A stretch of 64,000 nucleotides of DNA from JAEXOD01 sp963667875 (GTDB taxonomy: Bacteria > Bacteroidota > Ignavibacteria > Ignavibacteriales > Melioribacteraceae), in the NCBI GenBank assembly GCA_963667875.2, contig CAXXGC010000009.1:682001-746000 (forward strand), written 5' to 3'. The position numbers were made by a program, and so were the translations under genes. Within the stretch, counting starts at the first letter, position 1. Each line of letters opens with the position of its first letter. Below the pieces are notes generated by a model. It was not told the origin of the DNA, did not search any database, and saw only the letters and a list, made by a program, of their open reading frames with translations. This document shows, one piece after another, positions 42,993 through 52,719 of the stretch.

Positions 42993-44735
42993 TTAGTACA
43001 TTCCCCTCCGACTTACAATTACCTCCAATTTATTTTGAAGTCCTTTTAACATTTCAGTGGAACCATTAAAAAGATGATTAGATAATAATGGATGGCTATC
43101 GCCCAGATTATCAATTTCAGTATTTAATAAAATAGCAATTTGATTATTACTGTTATAACGTTTGCCTCGCCAACCAAACATACCTACTGGTGCCCAACCC
43201 ATATCATTCTTGTCTAAGTATATTAGTGCGAACAGATATTCAAATCTATCAAAAAGTTCATCAAATTTATAATTACTAATCATTAATTCCATAAAGAAAG
43301 GAGATAGAATAGAGGTTATGTATTCACTAAGTGGAGTATACATATTGGGATTCATCCCAGGTAAATAACCTGCATTTTCTTTTTCAATTATTGTATGTGG
43401 TAATAATAATTCAATTAATGGTATTCTACTGTCCCTATGTTTTACATATGTATCATCTAATAATATCTTTAATAACGAATATTTATTATTTGCTAATGCA
43501 GCAATTGAAGCTGCATAAGTTAATAAAAAAGTGGGGTATCTTTTTAGATCTATATATGGTCCAACCCCACCCTCATTAGGAAGCGCGTTTAATATTGCTG
43601 AAATACTTTCTGATATACATTGAAAGTGAAAAGAATTACCCCAGTAAGCAGAAATAATAAAAATGTTTAATAAAATTTCAGAATTGGCTTCACAATATTT
43701 TATCCGTTTAATAAATTCATTAATTTCATAATGTGTTTGTGTGTTGAGTATATCGCTTGATAAAAACTCAATTATTTTTTTTGTTTCATAAATTACTAAG
43801 TCTTTATAGATGATATTAAATTTCTCTTCAGATAAATAACGTTTTGTTGATGCTATTGCTGATTTGACAGAAATGGGGTGTGGCTTTTCTGTATCCTGAA
43901 TCGCAATAACATTTTCAACAAGGTTACTAAAAAAATTATCAGCAGTAGTATTTCCTATAATGTCAGCTGAAAACTGTCTTATTAATGCTTCTGCTGAATT
44001 GCTTATTGTATCTTTTATAACCCAATAAGTTGAGAAGCGTCTATTACTTCTACGTTCCATAGCTTTTTTTAACCCAATATCCCATTCTGCAGACCAACCA
44101 CAGACTATCAAACCAAATTCGTCAAAAACCCTATCTAAAAGATTTGTTAGTTCAGGAGCATAATTTTCTAATTCATGGAATGTATTTCTTATTCGTGTAT
44201 CAGTATAATCACCATTAACTTTTATAATGGTACAATTTGAATGAATTATAGGCAATGCACCTTTGATATTGTCATCCGTACTAATAATATTTGGAATAAT
44301 ATTTTCATTTTCTAATGCTTTTTCTAACAATCTATCGAAATTTGTGGTTATAATTGTTTTAATAAAACCATATCTAACTAGCTTAGCAATTGCATTATGA
44401 GCTTTAGTAGGAGTTTTTAACCCCTGTTCAAGTTCGTCCTCAGTAGGTTCAAAGTATTTCCTTAAAAAGGTGTTTCTTTCAGTAGTGGTTCTAAAAGTCA
44501 TTTCAAGTAAATCTGAATAATTAGGATCTTTATTAAATTTATTTAGATACCAGTCCTCAGGCGTTGTGTCAATTGTTTCTTTAGATAATTCCGCGATTTT
44601 ATTAATTAGGTCTATCAGAATCTCCCATCCGGTTGCTATTCCAGCAGAACGAGAAATGCCAGATCCTAATAATAAAGCATATGTTCCTTTATTATTGAAT
44701 ATGTTAAACGATAAAGAAAGTATTGGATCAATCAT
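42993..44735 (-). CDS. SIR2-domain defence-type protein, predicted NADase
   Basis: 580 aa. N-terminal SIR2 domain: LLLGSGISRSAGIATGW (NAD-binding Gly-rich loop), IITTNFDRLLEKAL, and IIKVNGDYTD (substrate loop with His of classical sirtuins replaced by Asn-Gly-Asp), then FDEFGLIVCGWSAEW. The C-terminal 280 residues are helical and unrecognised, probably the sensor. Family knowledge: bacterial SIR2 effectors in many anti-phage systems cleave NAD+ and stop cell growth. The gene follows a membrane-protein gene after 47 bases, apparently in one operon. Confidence 0.8.
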   Translation of the reverse strand: MIDPILSLSFNIFNNKGTYALLLGSGISRSAGIATGWEILIDLINKIAELSKETIDTTPEDWYLNKFNKDPNYSDLLEMTFRTTTERNTFLRKYFEPTEDELEQGLKTPTKAHNAIAKLVRYGFIKTIITTNFDRLLEKALENENIIPNIISTDDNIKGALPIIHSNCTIIKVNGDYTDTRIRNTFHELENYAPELTNLLDRVFDEFGLIVCGWSAEWDIGLKKAMERRSNRRFSTYWVIKDTISNSAEALIRQFSADIIGNTTADNFFSNLVENVIAIQDTEKPHPISVKSAIASTKRYLSEEKFNIIYKDLVIYETKKIIEFLSSDILNTQTHYEINEFIKRIKYCEANSEILLNIFIISAYWGNSFHFQCISESISAILNALPNEGGVGPYIDLKRYPTFLLTYAASIAALANNKYSLLKILLDDTYVKHRDSRIPLIELLLPHTIIEKENAGYLPGMNPNMYTPLSEYITSILSPFFMELMISNYKFDELFDRFEYLFALIYLDKNDMGWAPVGMFGWRGKRYNSNNQIAILLNTEIDNLGDSHPLLSNHLFNGSTEMLKGLQNKLEVIVSRRGMY

Positions 44736-44782
44736 TGTGTGAATCCATTTAGTTGAACAATAAATATAAAAGAGTTATTTCC

Positions 44783-45286
44783 TTAATAAGAATTCCATAT
44801 TTTTGCAATTACTAGTAAAACAAAACCTAAAATTAATAAATACTCTCTAATTTTATAATATTTTTTTGTTTTTGCTCGTTCCTTATCCATCTCCTTAATT
44901 ATATTAGGGGATGTTTTAGTTATTTCATTAATTTGTTGTTGAATTTGTTCATTACTTAATATATCTCCGGTTTCCAAATTTAGAACAAATGGCTTTGAAA
45001 TATCATTTGTTAATTTTCCTTTCATTTCTGAATTGTGTAGGTTTATAAAATTAAGAAAATATATCCTTTCCATCCTTTTTAGCCTAAAGATGCTGAGTAA
45101 AAACCCAGCTAAAAAACAAATCAGCGATATTATCTGAAGTGAATATGGAGAAAAATTAAACTTCTCTGGGGATAAATTTTGAAGATTATAGGTAAATACT
45201 GCACCAATTAGTCCAGTTAGAAAATAATCATATCTTTGGACTGCATCCTGATAATAATCATATTGCTTAAGACTCCTTTCACCCAT
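44783..45286 (-). CDS. Small membrane protein partnered with SIR2
   Basis: 167 aa. N-terminal Tyr-rich helix (KQYDYYQDAVQRYDYFLTG), two hydrophobic segments (LIGAVFTYNLQ and LQIISLICFLAGFLLSIF), a cytosolic helical segment with EIQQQINEI-like charge, and a last membrane helix (YLLILGFVLLVIAKIW). The arrangement recalls SLATT-type or other effector-associated membrane proteins. The TACATTTG box at 45321-45328 lies about 35 bases before the ATG. Likely first gene of a two-gene defence unit with the SIR2 protein. Confidence 0.65.
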   Translation of the reverse strand: MGERSLKQYDYYQDAVQRYDYFLTGLIGAVFTYNLQNLSPEKFNFSPYSLQIISLICFLAGFLLSIFRLKRMERIYFLNFINLHNSEMKGKLTNDISKPFVLNLETGDILSNEQIQQQINEITKTSPNIIKEMDKERAKTKKYYKIREYLLILGFVLLVIAKIWNSY

Positions 45287-45320
45287 TAATAAAATCTCCA
45301 GTTTATTTTATAATATTTTA

Positions 45321-45328
45321 CAAATGTA
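45321..45328 (-). promoter_or_regulatory. Putative -7 promoter box of the SIR2 operon
   Basis: TACATTTG on the minus strand fits TAnnTTTG and is placed for a leader of about 25-30 bases before the membrane-protein gene. The rest of the 490-bp spacer 45287-45776 is AT-rich, with the 51-bp repeat copy as its only marked feature. Confidence 0.45.
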
Positions 45329-45502
45329 GACTTGAGAGAAAATCCTACGACCATCCTTCTATTCCCGTTTTGGCAGAGATTATTCCAGAAATTTTTACTA
45401 TTAGCAAAAATATTAAATAATCTTGATGAAACCAATAAATTTTAATATAAAAATGAATTTTAATAATATTAACGATAATTGTTAAGTTTTACATTACGCT
45501 AT

Positions 45503-45553
45503 TAGTATAATTCTCCTTGATTGTTGTTAGTTATTATCAAGGTTCTTATACCG
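45503..45553 (-). repeat. Copy B of the 51-bp leader repeat, orphan
   Basis: Exactly matches 42763-42813 (amidoligase leader), in the same orientation, but no gene starts behind it. The two copies enclose the SIR2/membrane-protein cassette (2.7 kb). Confidence 0.9.
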
Positions 45554-45776
45554 GGAAAAGGATAATTAAAATGATGAAGGAAATGAATGCCTGTTGTAAA
45601 TCCTTCATTCCATAAAATTAAAAATTTTTTATAAAAAAAACTATGACACTAGACTTTTTCAATCATTTCACACTAATTATCAGAATATATAATCGACTAA
45701 ATTCTGAATTAACAATTGTAAATAAAAATATATTTATATAAATTAACTATTAAAATACAATTAATAATGAGTTTTT

Positions 45777-46403
45777 ATGAATAATGAATCAAGTGATATA
45801 GAGAAAGCGATTATAGATCAAGATCCAAATATTGGGTCAGCAAAGATTATTATCTTAACAGCTCTGTGGCCAGGAGGATGGGTACATGGAAAAGAAATTT
45901 ACAAATTGATTGAGCAAACTTATTATGATAGGCGGATACGTGAACTTGCTGAATGTGGCTGGGAAATTGAGACTGATGAATCTCACTTAAAATATTGCCT
46001 GAGATCTCATATAAAAAAAGTTGGTAGAAAAAGGACTTATCCAAATTCTAAACTTAAAAGTGAGCTAAAGAAAAGAGATGACGATAGATGTAAAATATGT
46101 AATTCGAAAGACATAAATATTCAATATGATCATAAAGTTCCTCACCAAAGAGGGGGTACTACGACATTAAATAACATGCAGCTCTTGTGTCGTCATTGTA
46201 ATATTGAGAAAAGAGGGGCTTGTGCAAATTGTCAAGATGAAAGTTGTGAAAAATGCGGATATGCATTCCCTGAAAAGTATTCCCAAAGAACATTAATCCT
46301 CTGGGATACGAAATTATATGAAAGACTGCTTAAGGAAGCTGATGAAAAACGATTGAATATATGTGAACTTGTTAAAAAAATTGTACATGATGCCCTTTTG
46401 TAA
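45777..46403 (+). CDS. HNH endonuclease, predicted restriction partner
   Basis: 208 aa. N-terminal winged-helix-like part (IIILTALWPGGWVHGKEIYKLI), then an HNH domain: RDDDRCKICNSKD, IQYDHKVPHQRGGT, NNMQLLCRHCNIEKRG, with CxxC pairs for the structural zinc. A further Cys-rich insert (CANCQDESCEKCG) follows. It is convergent with a DNA methyltransferase gene whose stop lies 10 bases away, the arrangement of a type II restriction-modification pair. Recognition sequence unknown. Confidence 0.8.
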   Translation: MNNESSDIEKAIIDQDPNIGSAKIIILTALWPGGWVHGKEIYKLIEQTYYDRRIRELAECGWEIETDESHLKYCLRSHIKKVGRKRTYPNSKLKSELKKRDDDRCKICNSKDINIQYDHKVPHQRGGTTTLNNMQLLCRHCNIEKRGACANCQDESCEKCGYAFPEKYSQRTLILWDTKLYERLLKEADEKRLNICELVKKIVHDALL

Positions 46404-46413
46404 TTTATCTCTT

Positions 46414-47769
46414 TTATGGTTTGACAAATCCAAGTATGTATTCATAATGCATTCTATTCTGAATCATGGAGAATTTATTAATCATATGAGATGCCGGAAG
46501 CATTCTTCGATTTCTTTCTATTTGGCGAATTCCTATATCACTAACTAAAAACCCAATACTTTGACCAATTTCTTTTAGGCATAATTGTATTTCGGTATCG
46601 ATACCTTTAATTACTGAACTTCCTACAACTATAATGGTCGCTTTTCCGGGTTTAAGCACCCTAAACATTTCTTTTAACATGTCTAACATCTCGGAATAAT
46701 ACCTTCTTATGACTAGCGATTTATTTTTATCGGCTAATGAAATATTATTAAGAATTGCCTCGATTCTATCACTAAAAGTGTAAAGTTTTACATCTTTAAG
46801 GTTCTCTCCACCATAGAATTCTTTTCTAAGAGTCGATAATTCATCAATCATATAGTTAAACCAAACTAAACTGAACTTATGTACTCTCATATAATCAATT
46901 GCATTTGATGGATAAGGTGGAGATGTTACAATTAGATCAACTGAGTTATCACTTAGTGGAATCGAATTAGTATTAGCAAGACCAACGATCGCTTTGGATG
47001 CAATAGGCGAACTATTAATGAGTTTTGATATTTGATTTAATTTGGTTTTGAATTCTGTAAAAGCAGATTTTATTTTTTTATCATATAAAATATCTCTAAT
47101 ATCTGAATTATCAAAAATATTAATTAGACTAATTTCAGGGATTTCTGTTTTAGCTATAGTTTTTGCTCTATGAGGTCTGCTATGTGCTAAATCTAATGCT
47201 AAGGAGACACCACCGGTTTTTGCAATAATTGTTGATGAAAAAACAACTTTAAAAATGTCCTTTAATTCAGGATTGCTAATTTTATTAATTTCCTTAACAA
47301 TCGCAAATAATTCGATTTTTGTTTTATCAAGGAACCAGTAATTAATAAAATCTCGTGTTTTTTTATCAAAATTCTCCAGCAATTCTTTCGATATATTTTT
47401 ACTTTCAGCATTGTTCTGTGCTCTCTCAATCAAAGAATATCCACAATGAATAAGTTCTTCAATTTTTACCATACCGAATTTTGCCTTAACTAGAAGAATG
47501 GCTAATGGATCAATATCAAACCCAATTGCTTTTCTGTTGATAATTGCAGCTTCTATTATTGTTGTTCCTGACCCCACCATAGGATCTAAAACTATTTCCC
47601 CAGCTAAAGTAAGCCTGTTTATAAATTTCGCAGGCAGTTGCGGTGGGAATTTAGCAGGGAAAGAATGTATTTTATGAAGGTTACAAACTTTGTTCATCCC
47701 GTGAAAATTTAAGTCTTCATGCATTAGAAGATTTATTTCATTAATAGTGTTTAAAGATAATTTATTCAT
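46414..47769 (-). CDS. DNA methyltransferase, SPPY type (likely N4-cytosine)
   Basis: 451 aa. Motif I LDPMVGSGTTIIEAA comes first, followed by FDIDPLAILL (motif II), and the catalytic motif IV TSPPYPSNAIDYMRVHKF lies far downstream, giving the beta-class order with the recognition region between. SPPY favours cytosine-N4 methylation, though SPPY also occurs in some adenine enzymes. An insertion of about 200 residues between the motifs is probably the target recognition domain. Pairs with the HNH nuclease. A TATCTTTG promoter box lies about 100 bases upstream. Confidence 0.85.
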   Translation of the reverse strand: MNKLSLNTINEINLLMHEDLNFHGMNKVCNLHKIHSFPAKFPPQLPAKFINRLTLAGEIVLDPMVGSGTTIIEAAIINRKAIGFDIDPLAILLVKAKFGMVKIEELIHCGYSLIERAQNNAESKNISKELLENFDKKTRDFINYWFLDKTKIELFAIVKEINKISNPELKDIFKVVFSSTIIAKTGGVSLALDLAHSRPHRAKTIAKTEIPEISLINIFDNSDIRDILYDKKIKSAFTEFKTKLNQISKLINSSPIASKAIVGLANTNSIPLSDNSVDLIVTSPPYPSNAIDYMRVHKFSLVWFNYMIDELSTLRKEFYGGENLKDVKLYTFSDRIEAILNNISLADKNKSLVIRRYYSEMLDMLKEMFRVLKPGKATIIVVGSSVIKGIDTEIQLCLKEIGQSIGFLVSDIGIRQIERNRRMLPASHMINKFSMIQNRMHYEYILGFVKP

Positions 47770-47865
47770 ATTTCAACCTTTATTTTTACTAATTTTCTTA
47801 TACCATAAATAAATCTACTTATGAATAATTATTTCGAAGGTCTTAATTTTAATTTGACAAAAATA

Positions 47866-47873
47866 CAAAGATA
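47866..47873 (-). promoter_or_regulatory. Putative -7 promoter box of the methyltransferase gene
   Basis: TATCTTTG on the minus strand, the same octamer as before the antitoxin-like gene at 27206. A leader of about 90 bases would result. Confidence 0.45.
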
Positions 47874-48499
47874 GGTAAAAAATACGAATTTTTTGCTGCT
47901 GTCTGCCTAAAATAATTCAAAAATAAATTTCGATTATATAGAATAAAAGAATTCTGACAAGATTTTTTCATTCAAATGATAGTCTATATATAAATATTAA
48001 GAAGGTTCACTTCCTATTTATATCAAAAATTTAGAACTAAATTTTGATATGATTTGCTGAAAAATAAGCTATTTTGATATAGATTTTATAATGAATATTA
48101 AATATTTAAGTTTTTTTAAGAATCATAGTGAAGTAAATAAATAATTATTTCCTATTTGCACTATGAAATATGAAAAACAGATAAAAATATTAAATGATAT
48201 AATATCTATTCGGGTTTATTATGTTATTGTTGAGTCCTTTTATTAGTTGTACTCATTGCAGAAACATCTTTTTCCTAGATTCTATATTTATGTGCTTAAG
48301 TATACAAATTAATATAGATAGATTATGAACTAACTAACCTACCTTATATCTTAAACCAAAAGAACAATATAAAACTTAAAAATTACAAAAACCTTCTGTA
48401 ACTTGTTATAATAAAATATTTTAGCGTGGTTATTAGAAATGTTAATACGTAATTTAGTACCTGTTTGTGTATAAAAAAGCATGTATTGTAGGTGTTTTT

Positions 48500-48634
48500 A
48501 TGAGGTTCAAAATGGTTTTGAAGGCAGATCCTGAACTGGAAATTAGTTTTTACAATAATATAGCGAGGTTCAAAACGTTTTTTACAAATAATTTGAAGGT
48601 GGAAAACAATTTTATAGGTGAATCTGGAGGTTAA
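48500..48634 (+). CDS. Possible small protein, 44 aa
   Basis: Reads MRFKMVLKADPELEISFYNN then IARFKTFFTNNLKVENNF. Within it the DNA string GAGGTTCAAAA occurs twice (48502 and 48564) and GGAGGTTAAAAA once near its end. No ribosome site. The rest of the 1,070-bp stretch 47770-48843 is AT-rich and shows no other gene or structure that I can support. Weak candidate only. Confidence 0.2.
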   Translation: MRFKMVLKADPELEISFYNNIARFKTFFTNNLKVENNFIGESGG

Positions 48635-48843
48635 AAATTATTTTTAGAAGTTAATAATATTAGTAATTTGTTGATGCAATTCCGAAGAATAGAAAAAATT
48701 AAATTATAAGGTAGATATTTTATCTGTAGGTAGAAAAAATAATATCAAAATTATTAAAATATGAGTAATTTGAATAATAAAAAATTTGGCTATTGGGGAT
48801 TGATGTATTTACTCTTTAGTGAACTAAATTTAAGGACTGTATT

Positions 48844-50835
48844 ATGAATTTACTTCTTGAAGTCGGAAAAACAGATTTAATAAACATAGAGAAAGGCGCA
48901 CACACAGCTTTTTCCAAAGACGAGTTACGTAACAAAGTTATTGCTTATCATACGCTTTCTTTGTTAGAACGTGAGAATCCAATAACCCGAATTCTTCTTG
49001 TCGATCTCTCGAATAATCCAGTTAGTTCTGATGATCTTTCTGAATATACTAATAATCTTTATTTTTTTGAAGAGCTTACAGGATTTGTCAATACACAAAT
49101 GATAGTAAGAGAAAAAAAGTTTTTATCTAATTTAGAAATATTTAATAAATTAGATTTAACGGTAAAAGATGGTGAACAAGAAACTTTAACTGTAGCAAGA
49201 TTTTCAAATTTTAAGGGAGTAAAAGTTGGTTTTTCACCATTTTTAACGCCATTCTTAGCTCATATACTTATGAAGATTGAAGATAGTGAAATTTATGCCA
49301 GGTCTTATTTTGATGTGCCAACTAAAGGAATTACTAAAACTGTAAAAATTGATGACCCAAAGAAATTCTTATCTTTTTATTTAGAATTTGAAAGACTTAT
49401 CCATTCAAGTTTTGAATCCTATAATAATATTCCCCAATTATTTACTGAAGCTTTTGTGCTTCTTAAAAGAGTTGACAACCCAATTCTTGATCAAAGACTT
49501 TTTGATCAAGCCTTTCGTAACATGGTAGATAGAAAGAACTCTAGACTAATACTTGTTGGCGGAGATAAGTACTTATCTAATAAATTTATTTTGGAAATTC
49601 AAGGTAAGCTAGGTATTTTTGATAATATTGACTGTTCTGAAAGTTTACCCAAGATAAAAATAAAAAAAGAAGGTGTGGTTTTACATAATATTGATAAACT
49701 AAGTTATAACAAAAGGGTTGAGATATTATCGCAACTCACGAACTGGAAAAACAAGAAAAAAATTGTAATATTAACTGCTGCTTCACCTATTGACGACCTA
49801 AGTTTATATGGTTTTTCATCCATTAGAGTCCCCACTTATGATGACTGTAAAAATTATTTGAATGTTTTTTTAGCACTTATGATGAGAGATAAGAAGATGT
49901 TTGTAGGTACAGATATTCTTACTGACCGAATTTATTTCTTAGAGCTTCTAAAAGCTAATTGCTTAAATGAACTCCTGCAAAAATTCCCATCACTTAGCGA
50001 AATGGATGAAACATTAGAGGAGCTTAAACACAAACAGAATGTTACAGTTATAACGTATCATGCTGATTTCTGGTATGGTTTTCAACAGTACATTAATAAT
50101 AAGTACGAATGTAAATCCAATGAACAAAAAATTAATATTCCTGAAGAACAAGCTGATAGTAATGCAATACAAACTACGCACGAGGAAGGGAAATTTATTT
50201 TTAAGAAAAAGAGTAATAATAAATTCCAGATTGTTTTTGATGGAGCGGAGATTGAATTAAAAAATGATGGGAAAATTGGACTAAAATATATTTATCAAAT
50301 CATAAAATATGCAAGGTCAACACCCATTAGTTTAAGAGATTTGGATAATTTATGCAACAAGCAACAAATTTATCAAGTCCTTAAGAGTTCTATAAATGAT
50401 GAAGATGTAAAACAAGTTATCTCAGGTGGTAAAACTAATAATAAAGGTTTTTACGATGTCTTAGACAGGGAGGGTATTACTTCAATAAAAGCAAGAGTAA
50501 ATGAGCTAGAAAATAAATTAAAGAAAATTCCGCAAACTAATACTCGTGATAGAAATAAAATAGCAGAGGAAATTAAGGAAATTAAAAAATATTTTAATGA
50601 CAGTACGCAATCAAATGGTAAACCAAAGAAGTTAGATGATAAGAACGAAAAAATTAAGAATTTACAAAAATCGATTAAAAAAGCAATTGATGATATTAAA
50701 AAAGAAATTCAAATAATCTGTCCTGAATTCTATTCCTTTCTTGACAAACGAATCATATATAATAATGGAGAATACTCCTATTCATACCTTGTTTCAGATG
50801 CTGAAATTACCAACTACCCTTGGATATTAGAATAA
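48844..50835 (+). CDS. Large element protein with a degenerate AAA-like centre and transcription-factor-type C terminus
   Basis: 663 aa, soluble. Residues about 235-330 (SRLILVGGDKYLSNKFIL, VVLHNIDKLSYNKRVEILSQ, KKIVILTAASPI) recall the order of strands in sigma-54 activator ATPases, but the Walker A glycines and lysine are missing. Residues about 450-590 (GKFIFKKKSNNKFQIVFDGAEI with LKNDGKIGLKYIYQIIKYA and LRDLDNL, then a coiled coil ending in IAEEIKEIKKYF) match the C-terminal module of AfsR/ATPase-type regulators. AAGG precedes the start. Function not known; it heads a three- or four-gene plus-strand run leading to the integrase. Confidence 0.6.
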   Translation: MNLLLEVGKTDLINIEKGAHTAFSKDELRNKVIAYHTLSLLERENPITRILLVDLSNNPVSSDDLSEYTNNLYFFEELTGFVNTQMIVREKKFLSNLEIFNKLDLTVKDGEQETLTVARFSNFKGVKVGFSPFLTPFLAHILMKIEDSEIYARSYFDVPTKGITKTVKIDDPKKFLSFYLEFERLIHSSFESYNNIPQLFTEAFVLLKRVDNPILDQRLFDQAFRNMVDRKNSRLILVGGDKYLSNKFILEIQGKLGIFDNIDCSESLPKIKIKKEGVVLHNIDKLSYNKRVEILSQLTNWKNKKKIVILTAASPIDDLSLYGFSSIRVPTYDDCKNYLNVFLALMMRDKKMFVGTDILTDRIYFLELLKANCLNELLQKFPSLSEMDETLEELKHKQNVTVITYHADFWYGFQQYINNKYECKSNEQKINIPEEQADSNAIQTTHEEGKFIFKKKSNNKFQIVFDGAEIELKNDGKIGLKYIYQIIKYARSTPISLRDLDNLCNKQQIYQVLKSSINDEDVKQVISGGKTNNKGFYDVLDREGITSIKARVNELENKLKKIPQTNTRDRNKIAEEIKEIKKYFNDSTQSNGKPKKLDDKNEKIKNLQKSIKKAIDDIKKEIQIICPEFYSFLDKRIIYNNGEYSYSYLVSDAEITNYPWILE

Positions 50836-51048
50836 ACTATACCCGCACCTCTTAAAAATACACTATATTATCGCCCCACAAAATAAGGCCCTAAGTCTTT
50901 ATATAATAAGTTATAACTATGTATTGTCGCCCCTTAAAAAAAAGTACACAATATTTGTGTGCTTTTACACCTGTTTGGTATGACGTATTTGGTAGAAGCC
51001 AAAAAAAAATCGCTTCAAACTAATTTTCTAATAAAAACAGGAGCAGAA

Positions 51049-51873
51049 ATGCTTACAAAAAGTAAAAATAATTTGGGTTCAACCCAAAAGGATGGTGTAA
51101 AAACCAATGGCGATAATAGCAATGTAAACACACCGGATGCAAAACCGGAATTAAACGACTCAAAAGTTAAACCATTAACAATTGATGTTATACAAAAAGA
51201 TTATTCTATCGATGATATTTTTTTATCGATGAATGCAAAATCTGCGCGTATTAAACAGTTGCATACTTTAATTACTGATCTTGAAATCAATATCAGTACA
51301 TTAAAAGAACAGAAGGTTTCTCTTTCTTTAAGAGTGAAACCAGTAGGTCGTTTAATTAAAAAATTTAATCCTGAAGGATTAGTATTTGATAACATTTCTT
51401 TTCAAGATCGAAAGGCGATCAAATTAGAAATTAAAATTATTAAGAATCAGTTGATTTTATTAAATAACCAACTATCCGAACTTAAGAAAGAACTAAGTTC
51501 GCAAGCAAGTACAATAAATAACGAACTTAAAAAAGATGAGCTTATAAATAAAGCACAATCAAATGATTGGACCAAAAGAAATAGATGGTCCATCGAAGCA
51601 CGTATCATTAAAACACTAAATAACTCATTAAAAAAAGATCAGAGTAATTTAGTATCACTTCAATCGTTAGCATCTTCAGAAGCTATCAATGCTAAAGAAG
51701 AATTTGCTAAAGCTCTTCAGAATTTTTTAGATAATGAAGATGCCGAAACCTCTATTCTTTGCTCATACAAACTAAGAAGTTCCTTGTATGAAGCTATTAG
51801 ATTAACCCTTACAGACTGGGATAACAGTTTAACTCCTGAATTTACAAAACTAATTATCCCAAATAAACAATAA
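51049..51873 (+). CDS. Coiled-coil protein, 274 aa
   Basis: Start placed at 51049 because AGGAG lies ten bases upstream; an in-frame ATG at 50959 falls in the leader region. Disordered N terminus rich in Asn/Lys/Asp (about 50 residues), then long heptad-like helices (SARIKQLHTLITDLEINIST, IKNQLILLNNQLSELKKELS). No membrane segment or catalytic motif. Structural or scaffold role with the preceding protein is possible. Confidence 0.6.
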   Translation: MLTKSKNNLGSTQKDGVKTNGDNSNVNTPDAKPELNDSKVKPLTIDVIQKDYSIDDIFLSMNAKSARIKQLHTLITDLEINISTLKEQKVSLSLRVKPVGRLIKKFNPEGLVFDNISFQDRKAIKLEIKIIKNQLILLNNQLSELKKELSSQASTINNELKKDELINKAQSNDWTKRNRWSIEARIIKTLNNSLKKDQSNLVSLQSLASSEAINAKEEFAKALQNFLDNEDAETSILCSYKLRSSLYEAIRLTLTDWDNSLTPEFTKLIIPNKQ

Positions 51874-51935
51874 TATTAATATAACATGCGGGGCAAAAAG
51901 CCCCGCAGAATATAAACTAATTAATAGGTAAAAAA

Positions 51936-52355
51936 ATGAATAAAGAATATAAAGATCCAGAATCTCAAAAAATAGTTGAAGTAGAAATGACAGATGCAGA
52001 ACAAAATAAGATAATTGTAAAAGCTGCTATAATTCCAAATATAAGTGACGAAGATTTCTGTGGGTTAATCGAAAATCATATAATTGATATTAATATGAAG
52101 AGGATATTAGGCTGCATATTTATTACAAAAAGCAGAAGAATTGCAAAAGATTTTTGTAATATTTTAGTAAATAATCTTGGATACAACGTAGATGTTCCGT
52201 ATCTCTCTCGGGGTTTTTGGGTAATTAATACTTACAAATTAATCACGATTTCAGAATTAAAAGATACTATAAAAATCGCTACTGAAGAATCGGAGAAAAG
52301 TTCCTGTCTTTTGAGCGATTATTTTGTTGCAACAGATATGTTACCTAAAAACTAG
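51936..52355 (+). CDS. Hypothetical element protein, 139 aa
   Basis: Soluble alpha/beta protein with conserved-looking core RILGCIFITKSRRIAKDFCN and GFWVINTYKLITISELKDTI. A short hairpin with CGGGGC and GCCCCG lies just before it (about 51887-51906). No family recognised. It is followed closely by the excisionase-like gene, whose start lies 19 bases after this stop. Confidence 0.55.
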   Translation: MNKEYKDPESQKIVEVEMTDAEQNKIIVKAAIIPNISDEDFCGLIENHIIDINMKRILGCIFITKSRRIAKDFCNILVNNLGYNVDVPYLSRGFWVINTYKLITISELKDTIKIATEESEKSSCLLSDYFVATDMLPKN

Positions 52356-52374
52356 GTATAAGAAAGGTAACCCA

Positions 52375-52719
52375 ATGAGTCAGCTAATTAACTTTGAAAA
52401 TTATCAACCGGAAGAAAATAATCATCCTCGTGATTATTTTAGGAAGGATAATATTAAAGTGCAATTGGCTGACTCCTCAATTTCTGAAAACAATACAAGT
52501 TCCATAGATAATACTGTCAACCTGCTTCTAAAAATCTCGCCGGGTAAAATAAACTACACACAACAAGAAGCAGCGAAAGTGTTGAACATGAGTTATCAAT
52601 TTGTAAATAGAAAATGCAAAGCTGGTTTAATTAAAGCTTCACGCTATGGGGATAAACAATTAATCAATATTAATGAGTTGGCAAGAATAATTATTGAAGG
52701 AGTAAATGATGTCAATTAA
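52375..52719 (+). CDS. Excisionase-like helix-turn-helix protein
   Basis: 114 aa from ATG at 52375, with AAAGGT at a good distance; an ATG at 52324 lies inside the previous gene. The C-terminal 60 residues form a MerR/excisionase-type unit: YTQQEAAKVLNMSYQFVNRK, GLIKASRYGDKQLININELA. Directly upstream of, and overlapping, the integrase gene. Likely recombination directionality factor that also regulates the integrase promoter. Confidence 0.75.
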   Translation: MSQLINFENYQPEENNHPRDYFRKDNIKVQLADSSISENNTSSIDNTVNLLLKISPGKINYTQQEAAKVLNMSYQFVNRKCKAGLIKASRYGDKQLININELARIIIEGVNDVN

